This document shows, one piece after another, positions 14,668-23,600 of a stretch of DNA of 64,000 nt. The notes under the pieces are model-generated. The model worked only from the letters and a program-made list of their open reading frames with translations. It ran no database searches and had not been told where the DNA came from. Source of the DNA: JBDHWG01 sp046328505 (GTDB taxonomy: Bacteria > Chloroflexota > Anaerolineae > Epilineales > JAHCIE01). The translations under genes were made by a program, and so were the position numbers. Every line of letters begins with the position of its first letter. Position 1 is the stretch's first letter. The DNA is taken from NCBI GenBank assembly GCA_046328505.1, contig JAXLWL010000006.1, positions 124,001-188,000 on the forward strand, written 5' to 3'.

Positions 14668-17600
14668 CTACTGCCAGAGGAGCGTGTAGTCGAGGTCCAC
14701 GTCCGCGCGGTAGTTGAAGACTTGCGCGAGGTAGATGCCGGGCGCGGTCGGTAACAGCATCTCGCGCTCCCCGCTGCGCCCCGTCGTGTTCACCGGGTTG
14801 CCGATGAGCTCCCCATCGCGCCGATAGAGATTGACGCCGACCTCCTTGTAGCTCAGATCGCCCGGCGAAAAGTTGAAGAAGAGCTTGGTCTGCGCCGCGA
14901 CATTCGAGCCTGGCTCTGGCTGAATCTGGATGGAGTAGTAGCGGAACGCCCCCGCGCGTGAGCCCATGAAGGGGGCGGCTCCACGCGGCTCGGCGACGCC
15001 GTGCTGGAGCGGTTTGGCGCCTCCCGGTTCGGTTTGCGGCGGCGGCGACGGCAGCGGCTCAGGCGCGTAGGCGGTAATCTCGCTCACCTGCACATAGCAC
15101 GAGCCGAGATAGTGCTCGCCCGACGTCAGGGGCGAGAGCTGGAAGCGGGCCATGTGGAGCGTGAAGCCCGTGTCATCGAACCCCACAAGCTCAACAAGCG
15201 CCATCTTCCCGACCTGGTCACTTGCGACCTGGGCCGGGTTAATCGGCAGGACCTGAACGCTGTAGGCGTTTTGGCGGTCCGGCGCGTAGCCCACGAAGCT
15301 CAGTGTCGCCAGGCCGCGGTCCGCCTGGTTCGAGACGACGCCCGGCTGAAGAGGGGTCTGCGGCGGCGCGACCTGGCCCAAGTCCACGTGGCCCACCGCC
15401 ACAACGCGCATCCCACCGAGATCATTCATGGTCGCGAAGGGATTACTTTGGCTGGGAGCCGTGGCCGCGTCGAGCGCAGCTTTCTCGTTCGCCGTCACCA
15501 TGTTCGACAGCGCGGCCAGCAGGTCAGCCTTCTGCTCCGCCGTCAGCATCCCGGCCAGCAGCGACGCTTTTTCGTCGGCGGACAGCATACCCGCTAGTGC
15601 CGCGAGTATCGCTGCCTTTTGGTCGCCGCTCAACGCGCCATCCAGCGCCGCTAGCAGGTCGGACTTCTGCTGCGTTGTCAGCATCCCGGCCAGCAGCGCC
15701 GCCTTCTCGTCCGCCGTCAACTCCCCGCCAAGGGCAGCCAGCAGATCGGCCTTCTCCTGCGCCGTCAGCATCCCGGCCAGCAATGCCGCCTTCTCGTCTG
15801 CCGTCAAGAGACCATCTAGAGCCGCGAGTAAGTCAGCCTTCTGTTGCGCCGTCAGCATCCCGGCCAGCAGCGCCGCCTTCTCGTCTGCCGTCAAGAGACC
15901 ATCTAGCGCCGCAAGTAGGTCCGCCTTCTGCTGCGCCGTCAGCATACCCGCTAGCAGCGCGGCTTTCTCGTCCGCCGTCAATGGACCATCTAACGCCGCA
16001 AGCAGGTCAGACTTCTGCTGAGCGGTGAGCATCCCCGCCAGCAGCGACGCCTTCTCGTCGGCGCTCAGCGCGTTTGGCAACGCAGCCAGCAGTGCGGCCT
16101 TCTCATCCGCCGTCAACAGACCATCTAGCGCCGCAAGTAGGTCCGCCTTCTGCTGCGCCGTCAACTCCCCGCCGAGAGCAGCCAGAAGATCGGCCTTCTG
16201 CTGCGCCGTCAGCACCCCGGCCAGCAATGCCGCCTTCTCGTCCGCCGTCAGCACATTCGGCAGCGCGGCCAACAGTGCCGCCTTCTCATCCGCCGTCAAT
16301 AGACCGTCCAGCGCCGCAAGTAAGTCGGCCTTTTGCTGCGCGGTGAGCATGCCCGCGAGCAGCGCTGCCTTCTCGTCGGCCGTCAACAGACTATCTAGCG
16401 CCGCAAGTAGGTCCGCCTTCTGCTGCGCCGTCAGCATCCCGGCCAATAGCGACGCCTTCTCGTCGGCGCTGAGCGCATTCGGCAGTGCCGCAAGCAGATC
16501 CGCCTTTTCGTCGGCGCTGAGCGCGTTCGCGAGCGCCACGAGCAAAGCCGCCTTTTCGTCCGCAGAAAGCGCGTTCGCAAGCGCTGCCAGGAGATCGGCC
16601 TTTTCCTGCGCCGTGAGCATCCCGGCCAGCAGCGACGCTTTCTCGTCGGCGCTTAGCGCGTTCGCGAGCGCCGCCAGCAGCGACGCCTTCTCGTCGGCGC
16701 TGAGCGTGTTCGGCAGCGCCGCGAGCAAAGCCGCCTTTTCGTCGGCTGTCAGCGTGTTCGCGAGTGCCGCGAGTAAGTCAGCCTTCTCCTGCGCCGTGAG
16801 CATCCCGGCCAGCAGCGACGCTTTCTCGTCGGCGCTTAGCGCGTTCGGCAGCGTCGCGAGCAAAGCCGCCTTTTCATCGGCGCTTAGCGCATTCGGCAGC
16901 GCCGCAAGCAGCGCCGCCTTTTCGTCGGCAGAAAGCGCGTTCGCCAGCGCTGCCAGCAGTTGCGCTTTCTCATCGGCCGTGAGCGCGCCGGCCAGCAGCG
17001 CGGCTTTCTCGTCGGCGCTCAGCGCGTTCGGCAGCGCCGCGAGAAGCGACGCCTTTTCATCCGCCGTGAGTGCATTCGGCAACGCCGCCAGGAGGCTCGT
17101 TTTCTCATCCGCTGTGAGCACGTTGGGGAGGGCTGCCAGGAGATCGGCCTTCTCCTGTGGCGCGAGTATGCCGGCCAGCAGCGCGGCTTTCTCGTCGGCG
17201 CTTAGCGCGTTCGCGAGTGCTGCCAGCAACGATGCCTTTTCATCGGCGCTGAGGATGTTCGGCAGCGCCGCGAGCAGCGCCGCCTTCTCATCGGCGGCCA
17301 GCATCCCCGCGAGCAGCGCCGTCTTCTGGTCGGCGGTGAGCGCGTTTTGCAGCGCTGCCAGCAGTTGCGCTTTCTCATCGGCCGTGAGCGCGCCGGCCAG
17401 GGCTGCCATGAGCGCAGCTTTTTCGTCCGCGCTGAGGATATTGGGCAGCGCGCCGAGAATGGTGGCCTTTTCCTCTGCCGTGAGCGTCGTCGCCGTCCAC
17501 TGGTTGTAGGTTACAAAGGCGTTCGAGGCGCTCGGCGAGTCGGCCGCGGCGAGAGCCGCCGCCTGATCTGCCGTCGGAAGGCGGTTATCGACGTCTAGCA

Positions 17601-17991
17601 GGACCTGCTCGAGGTCGCCGGCCCACTCTGGGTCACCGTCGAAGGTGAGCGGCTCGGCTGCTGCGGGCAGACGGTAGCCGTGGGACGTCGCCCCCCACAC
17701 GATCTGCCGCTCGCTCGTCGTGCAGCCGTCTCGGCTCGTCGTCAATTGCACGCGGAATGCTCCGGATGTGCGCAGCGTCAGCGTCGCCTGGGCCTGCTGG
17801 TCGCCGGCTAGCTCGAAGTTACCCGACGTCGACTCGCTCAGCACATCCCAATGGTAGCTCGCCGCCTGGGTATCATCCGCCTGGAGCGTAACCGGCGCGC
17901 CCACGGCCACCTTGAGATTCCCCGTCTGACCATCCATCGTGAACGTCGCGCTGCACGGCGTGACGGATCGCTGCCTCGTCTCCACAGCCAT
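14668..17991 (-). CDS. Large fibre-like protein with 45 short helical repeats
   Basis: The 1107-aa protein has an N-terminal Ig/PKD-like domain (1-110) and a linker with SASNAFVTYNQW. Forty-five head-to-tail units follow (about residues 165-830), each 13 or 16 residues and built on ADEKAALLA or AQQKADLLA. After SQSNPFATMNDL come a beta-rich C-terminal domain and a jelly-roll-like end (about 1015-1107). The two SNxF.T motifs flanking the shaft resemble phage tail-fibre linkers. The 13-residue units contain LLAG, the 16-residue units LLAALPNAL or LLAALDGLL. The DNA repeats are nearly identical in the C-terminal half, suggesting recent expansion. A start after GGAGG supports the ATG at 17991. 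A fibre is the best call; a tape measure is the alternative. Confidence 0.75.
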   Translation of the reverse strand: MAVETRQRSVTPCSATFTMDGQTGNLKVAVGAPVTLQADDTQAASYHWDVLSESTSGNFELAGDQQAQATLTLRTSGAFRVQLTTSRDGCTTSERQIVWGATSHGYRLPAAAEPLTFDGDPEWAGDLEQVLLDVDNRLPTADQAAALAAADSPSASNAFVTYNQWTATTLTAEEKATILGALPNILSADEKAALMAALAGALTADEKAQLLAALQNALTADQKTALLAGMLAADEKAALLAALPNILSADEKASLLAALANALSADEKAALLAGILAPQEKADLLAALPNVLTADEKTSLLAALPNALTADEKASLLAALPNALSADEKAALLAGALTADEKAQLLAALANALSADEKAALLAALPNALSADEKAALLATLPNALSADEKASLLAGMLTAQEKADLLAALANTLTADEKAALLAALPNTLSADEKASLLAALANALSADEKASLLAGMLTAQEKADLLAALANALSADEKAALLVALANALSADEKADLLAALPNALSADEKASLLAGMLTAQQKADLLAALDSLLTADEKAALLAGMLTAQQKADLLAALDGLLTADEKAALLAALPNVLTADEKAALLAGVLTAQQKADLLAALGGELTAQQKADLLAALDGLLTADEKAALLAALPNALSADEKASLLAGMLTAQQKSDLLAALDGPLTADEKAALLAGMLTAQQKADLLAALDGLLTADEKAALLAGMLTAQQKADLLAALDGLLTADEKAALLAGMLTAQEKADLLAALGGELTADEKAALLAGMLTTQQKSDLLAALDGALSGDQKAAILAALAGMLSADEKASLLAGMLTAEQKADLLAALSNMVTANEKAALDAATAPSQSNPFATMNDLGGMRVVAVGHVDLGQVAPPQTPLQPGVVSNQADRGLATLSFVGYAPDRQNAYSVQVLPINPAQVASDQVGKMALVELVGFDDTGFTLHMARFQLSPLTSGEHYLGSCYVQVSEITAYAPEPLPSPPPQTEPGGAKPLQHGVAEPRGAAPFMGSRAGAFRYYSIQIQPEPGSNVAAQTKLFFNFSPGDLSYKEVGVNLYRRDGELIGNPVNTTGRSGEREMLLPTAPGIYLAQVFNYRADVDLDYTLLWQ

Positions 17992-18006
17992 TGTCGGCCC
18001 TCCATT

Positions 18007-18117
18007 TCAATCGCGGGTGTCATCCCCCCAAGGCTCGCGCTGGAGAGCCATCTCCAGCGCCTCCGACAATCGGGAGACGGCAACAATCGCGCAAGGGATT
18101 TCAATCACAGGGGTCAC
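18007..18117 (-). CDS. Possible 36-aa coupled small protein
   Basis: A GTG at 18115-18117 overlaps the stop of the holin-like gene (GTGA) and opens 36 codons ending at 18007-18009, just before the fibre gene's GGAGG. The peptide begins MTPVIEIPCAIVAV and is predicted amphipathic, with a helical middle (SRLSEALEMALQRE). Its beginning and end fall in two imperfect direct repeats (18098-18120 and 18004-18028). It could be chance; no relative was recognised. Confidence 0.25.
   Translation of the reverse strand: MTPVIEIPCAIVAVSRLSEALEMALQREPWGDDTRD
18037..18060. repeat. Short hairpin between the holin-like and fibre genes
   Basis: A perfect 10-bp stem (18037-18046 with 18051-18060) has a GCCA loop. 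It is inside the possible 36-aa reading frame and is flanked by a 23-25-bp imperfect direct repeat. No T-tract follows, so it is unlikely to be a terminator. Confidence 0.4.
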
Positions 18118-18965
18118 CCCGCCGAACGAACGGGCAGTGAGCCGCCCTGCCGCGCCTCCCGCGCCGCCGCAATAGCGTCGGCGACCTGCTCCGACGATAC
18201 GGACAGGTTCTGTTTGGCGGCTTCTGTCAAGGCCCACGCGATCGCCAGGTCGTTCTCGATGTCTTCGTTCGGCCCACCGGCGCGCACGCGCAGCGTGCCG
18301 CTGGCTTTGAGCTGGTTGACGAAGTCAATCGCGTGTTGCGCCAGGTCGGTCAGAGGGATATCGTTGGCGAGGGTACTCGTCTGCGACCCCATGCGTTGCA
18401 GTATCTCCGCGCGCACCCAGCTCATCGCCTCGTCGCGCGTGATCGTAACGCCGTTCTCGGCGAGCTTGGCGAGAAGCCAGTCGGCGGCCAGCCCTGTCAC
18501 GTACAGCGTGCGATCGACGTCCGGCGGAATGTCGATCAGCTTGTTCCGCCCCAGGTCCTGGATCATGTCCACCGCCTGCTTCGTCAGTTCGGCGATTGTT
18601 CCAACCGAGCGCACGCCGCCGACACGTTGCTGGAACTCGGCGGCCACCCACTTCTCGGCGTCCGGCGTCGACATCTGGATGCCGTTGCGGTTGAGCTCCG
18701 ACTCCAGCCACTCTGTCGCCAGCTTGAGCTTGTACCCGCCCTTCTCCACATTCGACGGCAGGACGAGCTTGCCCGTGCGGTCCATGTTCTCGATGGCATC
18801 AATAGCGGCATTTGCCAGGCGAACGGTCGCGGCAAGCTGATTCTGCCGCGACGAAGCGCGAACGTAGGTACGGATGAACCACGTGATGGCGACGGGGACG
18901 ATGACGATGACGAGCTGAAAGAGCGCATCGATGGCCGGCTTGTTTTGGTTGATGAATTCGACCAC
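18114..18965 (-). CDS. Holin-like membrane protein with three repeated helical modules
   Basis: The 283-aa protein has one N-terminal membrane segment (about residues 12-35, LFQLVIVIVPVAITWFI). Three similar helical modules follow, each with the pattern Ala-rich helix, Gly-x-hydrophobic, WL/AW, Gly-hydrophobic, E/D-WV. Modules start near residues 45, 115 and 205. The pattern recalls the LL-H-type phage holins, which have a single membrane segment and one such cytoplasmic module. Three modules are more than usual. In a particle locus it may help release the particles or anchor them to the membrane. A classical holin is usually much smaller, so the holin label is tentative. Confidence 0.6.
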   Translation of the reverse strand: MVEFINQNKPAIDALFQLVIVIVPVAITWFIRTYVRASSRQNQLAATVRLANAAIDAIENMDRTGKLVLPSNVEKGGYKLKLATEWLESELNRNGIQMSTPDAEKWVAAEFQQRVGGVRSVGTIAELTKQAVDMIQDLGRNKLIDIPPDVDRTLYVTGLAADWLLAKLAENGVTITRDEAMSWVRAEILQRMGSQTSTLANDIPLTDLAQHAIDFVNQLKASGTLRVRAGGPNEDIENDLAIAWALTEAAKQNLSVSSEQVADAIAAAREARQGGSLPVRSAG

Positions 18966-18998
18966 TTCTAACCTCCATACAACAAGCGGCGAGGCCGA

Positions 18999-20699
18999 CT
19001 ATGGGCGCGGCCAGGCGAGGAGAGCCAGTTCCGCCAGATCGCGCTGCCGCGTCTCGATGGCCTGACGGTCCCACGTCGTGTACTTCTCGGCGAGCTGCCG
19101 CGTCAACACCAACTCCGACGGCGCGTAGAGAGCGGCCTTCTTCTGCTCGAAGCCACCACCTCCGCGCGTTCGGTCCGGTTTGCGTTCGAGAAGGCACAGG
19201 TTGCCGAGACGGTGGACGTATTGCAGCCGCAGATCGGGATCAGCGTTGAGGATCGGCTGCCACGCCTTGGTGGGGTGGCGCGGCAGGATGTGGTCGATCC
19301 ACAACGTCTCCTGGGGCGGCAGTGGGTGCGCTGCATCCCCGGCGGCCACGCCCTCCATCGCGTACAGCAGATAGCGCGCCTTGGCCTCTTTGGATTCCGC
19401 GTACTGACTGAAGCCCTCGCGAAATTCATCGTCGTCGGGGGCAACAGCCGCCAGCTCCTGCCAGACGGCCCGCGGTGTCGCCAGGTCCCCGCTAAAGATG
19501 CCCTGTGCGGCCCGCGCGCACGCCGTCTCGAGCGCGCTCGACCGGCCGCCAACGACCATGACGCGCACAGCCAGCGTCACCAGGAAACGGAGGATTTCCT
19601 CCATGGCCGAGGCGCTCATACCCTCGAAGGCGGCCAGAATGATGGGCTGCATCGGGCGGCTACCCAGCAGTGAGAGTGACCGGATGCTCTCCCGGCATGC
19701 CTCGCTATAGTCGGACCAGAGCTCGTGCTCGGGCATGTCCAGCGCAGCGTACTGCTCCGCGGCCTCCGCCATGTCGCGCACGAGATGGGCCACCTCGTCC
19801 TGCGACTCGGACTGAATGCGCCACTGATCGAGCAGGCGGCCGCGGGGCAGAGGGCCATACTGGGATGTCCAGAACACGCGGAGGAAATCCTCGGCGCGGC
19901 GGTCGCCCAGGTACGCCACCATCTTGGACCAGTTGGCCTGCACGTCGGGCAGCCGGTCGCCGGCCGCGCCAAAGATGTGGTTCTTCACGAGGTCGAGCGC
20001 CGACAGATCGAGGCCACGGTCGTTGAGCGACTCAAAGATGACGTAGGCGTTGGCCGTGGACGGGACGTCGACGCACACGACGCGTACGTTGTCGCGCAGG
20101 TAGTTGGCGAGCCGGTAGAGGTCCTGCGCCTGATCTTTCGCGTCGCCGCTCTCACGTACCAGGCGGCTGACCCGGTCGTAGCACGTCAGCATGCCCTCGA
20201 CGACGCGGCGATTGGATGAGGAGCGGGCGCCCTCGCGCCGTCTGGCCTCCAGGGTGTTCGGCTCACTGGTGCTGACGACAAGCTCGACGAACGCCGGCCG
20301 ATTGTTGACGTTCAGATTGAGGCGCGGCCTGGCCGCCTCATCGCCTAGCTCTGTCACGCCGATGAACTGGGCCTGGATATGCTGGGCATCCTTCTCCAGG
20401 CCGACCCGGCCCAGCGCGTCGCGCAGAGCGGCGTAGATCATCGTCGCCGTCGCCAGCCGCTGCTGGCCGTCGAGGATTTCCCAAGCGCCGCCCGGCTGTG
20501 GCCCGACCAGGACGACGAGGCCCGCGAAGTAGTCGGGCGCGTTGTCCTGCATCGCCCCAATCACATCATCGAGGAAAGCGCTGACGACATCCGGCGTCCA
20601 GGCGTAGTCGCGCTGGTGGTCGGGCACGGCGAACATCCGCCGCTCCGAGATAAGCTGCCCCAGGCCGTATGTTCGGGCCTCCATGTAGGGCAGAGTCAT
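18999..20699 (-). CDS. DUF262/DUF1524 protein, GmrSD-type nuclease-like
   Basis: The 566-aa protein has the DUF262 N-terminal domain with PDHQRDYAWT (26-35) and the key DGQQR motif (77-81), used for nucleotide binding or hydrolysis in GmrS-like proteins. A middle helical domain contains SLNDRGLDLSALDL. The C-terminal DUF1524 HNH-type nuclease part has IDHILP (about 468-473) and HRLGNLCLLE (about 496-505). The segment where relatives usually have two Asn residues reads RKPDRTRGGGGF, so catalysis may be changed. GmrSD proteins are type IV restriction enzymes against modified phage DNA. Its ATG overlaps the previous stop by four bases, so it is coupled to a particle gene rather than carried as a free-standing island. 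Confidence 0.85.
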   Translation of the reverse strand: MTLPYMEARTYGLGQLISERRMFAVPDHQRDYAWTPDVVSAFLDDVIGAMQDNAPDYFAGLVVLVGPQPGGAWEILDGQQRLATATMIYAALRDALGRVGLEKDAQHIQAQFIGVTELGDEAARPRLNLNVNNRPAFVELVVSTSEPNTLEARRREGARSSSNRRVVEGMLTCYDRVSRLVRESGDAKDQAQDLYRLANYLRDNVRVVCVDVPSTANAYVIFESLNDRGLDLSALDLVKNHIFGAAGDRLPDVQANWSKMVAYLGDRRAEDFLRVFWTSQYGPLPRGRLLDQWRIQSESQDEVAHLVRDMAEAAEQYAALDMPEHELWSDYSEACRESIRSLSLLGSRPMQPIILAAFEGMSASAMEEILRFLVTLAVRVMVVGGRSSALETACARAAQGIFSGDLATPRAVWQELAAVAPDDDEFREGFSQYAESKEAKARYLLYAMEGVAAGDAAHPLPPQETLWIDHILPRHPTKAWQPILNADPDLRLQYVHRLGNLCLLERKPDRTRGGGGFEQKKAALYAPSELVLTRQLAEKYTTWDRQAIETRQRDLAELALLAWPRP

Positions 20700-23600
20700 G
20701 GCGAGCCACCTGCATTGGCTTCGAGGACCTGGCGCGCCGCCTCGATGAAGTGCGCCGCAGTCTCCAGCGAGACGCCGCGGAGGACACGGGCGACATCGTC
20801 GGGCGCGGCCTCGGCCAGCTTCTGGACGGTATCGATTCCCACGTCGCTCAGCCGCGCCACGCGGGCCGCGCCGAGGCCGCTCACCAGAGTCAGGGGCAGG
20901 TCTACGGCCGGCGGCGCCGGGGGTGTGGATGGGGCTTGCGGCGGCGCTGTCGCCACAAGCTCACGCGCCTGGCGAATGTAGTCTTCGGCCGCCGCCTGCG
21001 TGACCCCGCGCAGCCGCGTCACGATGTCCTGCGGCGTGGCCGCCGCCAGATCGGCGAGGTTGGTAATGCCGCTCTCGGTGAGTTGACGCACGCGCGCCGG
21101 CCCGATGCCCTTGACGTCGATCAGGCCGGCCGGGCCTGGCGCCGGCTCGGCCGTTTCGGCCAGCGGCACGGCGGGGGGCGCGGGAACAGTCACCTCGCGT
21201 GTCTCGGCCGGCGCCGCCACCGCTTCTGTCAGGGGGGGCGCGGGCGGCGCAGCGGGCGCGACCGGCTCGACCGGGGTCGGCGCGATTGGCGGCGCCGTGA
21301 GTGGCGCGGGAGCGGCGAGCGGGCCGGGTGGTGCGGCAGGCGCAAGACCTAGCTCGCGTGTCCCAAGCGCGGCCCGCTTGAACCCATTCGCCGGGCGAGC
21401 GGTCGGAGCCGCCGACGGCAGATCGTAGGCCACGCGCAGCTTGGACAGGGTTAGCTCGCCCGGCGTCTCCGACAGGAAAGTCAGCGGCACCTGAACGGCG
21501 TCCAGCTCAGTCAGCCCCGCCTGGCTTAGGGCGAGAGAGCCGCCGCCGGCAGGCTGTATCAGGCGTATCTCCGCCTGCTTCGCGCCAGCCGGGGCAGCAC
21601 CGACCCACGAGTGGATGGAGAAATCCCGGCCGTCGAGGGGGATAACGACAGGCGCGGGCGGCGCGCCGTCGCCGAGCCAGCGCAGCTCGACCCGCGCCCG
21701 CGCCGTCGCGGCGACCGAGTCTGGGTCGTCGAGCGCCGCCGACGGGCTGGCCTGGACGATGAGGCTGTGGGTCTGGCCGCCCTTGACCGCGACAGTCTGA
21801 GTCAAGACGGCGTCATCCTGCATATCGCTGATGAGCTTGGCTCCGTCCTGCGTCTGCACGACGTTGCCGCTTTCCAGGCTCCACCCTTGAGGCTCGCGCG
21901 GCCCAACATTGTCCGGCGCGGCCTGCCACAACCCGAACGTCGCGTTGAACACGCGGTCGAACGTCGCCGCGAACGAAACGTCGTCCAGGAGAAGGATGCC
22001 GGGCGGGGCCTGGATGAAGCGCACCTCGGCCCGGACGGCCCCGTCGGGCGCGGTCAGGCGCACCTCGAACGGGGCGAAGCCTACACCCTCATCCGCGACG
22101 TCGAGTGTTCCGCTGTCGAGGCGGATTTCCTGACCGGTCGCGCTCAGCCAGTGCACTTCCCAGCCGCCGAGGGTGGGCGGCTCGTTCCGCGACGCCAGGC
22201 CGGAGAAGATGCCCAGGCGCAGCGAGGCGAACTGGCAGCGCAGAGCGTAGACGCAGCCCGCGCCGACGCTCACGGTCTGCGCCAGGGTCGCCGCCTCGAT
22301 GGCGTTAGACTCGAGAGCAGCCACAATGCGGTCGGCCACGTTCTGGGTTGCCAGGATAACCCCGTTTGAGACCGGCGGGCGCCGAATAGGCAGCCGCAGC
22401 CGCGAGATGGACACGACGCCGCCCGATCCGCCGCGCGACCCGCCGATTTGCTGCCAGCCCTGGGGCGGGCCGTCGGGGCGCCAGGGGAGCAGGTCGACTC
22501 GGCCACCCGTATCTGAAGGGGAGGCAAGGAACAGGATGCCGCCGTCTTCGCTCGCGACCCTCTGGCCGCCAAACGCGCGGTTGATGGCCGCCACGACTTC
22601 CGTGATGGTGGTGCGCGCGGGGACGGCGCCGGCGCAGTCGATGCGGTGGGGTGCGCTGCCGTCGACACCCAGGGTAATATAGCGCTGGACGCTCAGGTTG
22701 ACGCCCTGACTCAGATTAACGGTGCCGGCGATCGCCGAATCGCTCGCAGCGTCGAAGCCGAGCAGACGGCGCGCCGCATCGTCCGGCGGGGGCGTGTCGA
22801 AGCTGCCGTTGACCAGCAGCTCGCCGGCGGCGCACGGGGCAGCCGCGACCTGGGTTGCCAGGTGCGCGCCCATCGCCTCCGCGAAATCGAACGTGAATTC
22901 GACGCGGCCCAGGGGATCGAACTCGTTGAGCTTGCGGCGCACGGCGTTCGGCCCCGACCCGATCTGGAGCTGCACCGGTATGGTGAAGTGGTCGACCTGG
23001 GTACGCAGCCGGATGAGCGCGGCCAGGGGCTGCGTGGAGGTCGTTACAGCCGCCGCGCGCCACGACAGGCCGCCGTCGTCGCTGCTCACCAGCGGTGGCG
23101 CGAGCAGCGCGGGCGGTTGGGCCGCGCCCGGTATGGCGTCCCAGAAAGCGCGGCCGTCCGTGCTCTGCAACACGAGCCAGTAACGCTGCGCCGCCTGGAG
23201 GCGGACGGGCGTCCTGAACGTCGCCGTCCCCCAGCTCGACTGGTTGGGCAGCGGCCGATCGACGCGAACCTCGGCCGTCGCCGGCTGGCCGTCGCCGCCG
23301 GGCAGGACGTCGCCCGACGGCTTGCCGTCGTCATCAGTCTGGAAGGCGATGTGCATCCCTGTCAGGATGGCCTGGGGCGAGCTAAGCGGAACGTCAACCG
23401 CCAGGACATGCGTCTCCTGGTCCAAGAGGATCGCCTGGGCCAGCGAGCGGGTCGGCGCGACCTCGACGGGCAAGACCGGCGGGGTATCGCCGATCGGCCC
23501 AGCGGCGACGCGCGTCGACTGGAACTGACCCTGGATCTGGGCCGAGCTGCGGCCGGTCACCGGCACGGCCTGCCGCGGCAGTGTCACGGTTGTGAGGCTG

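Noticed and set aside
15470..17495. CRISPR-like regular repeats
   Set aside because: The periodic units are in-frame coding repeats of 39 and 48 bases with no unique spacers.
16025..17509. Long open frame on the plus strand through the repeat-fibre gene
   Set aside because: It is the antisense of the repeated ADEKAALLA codons and gives only Ser/Ala/Phe low-complexity sequence without a ribosome-binding site.
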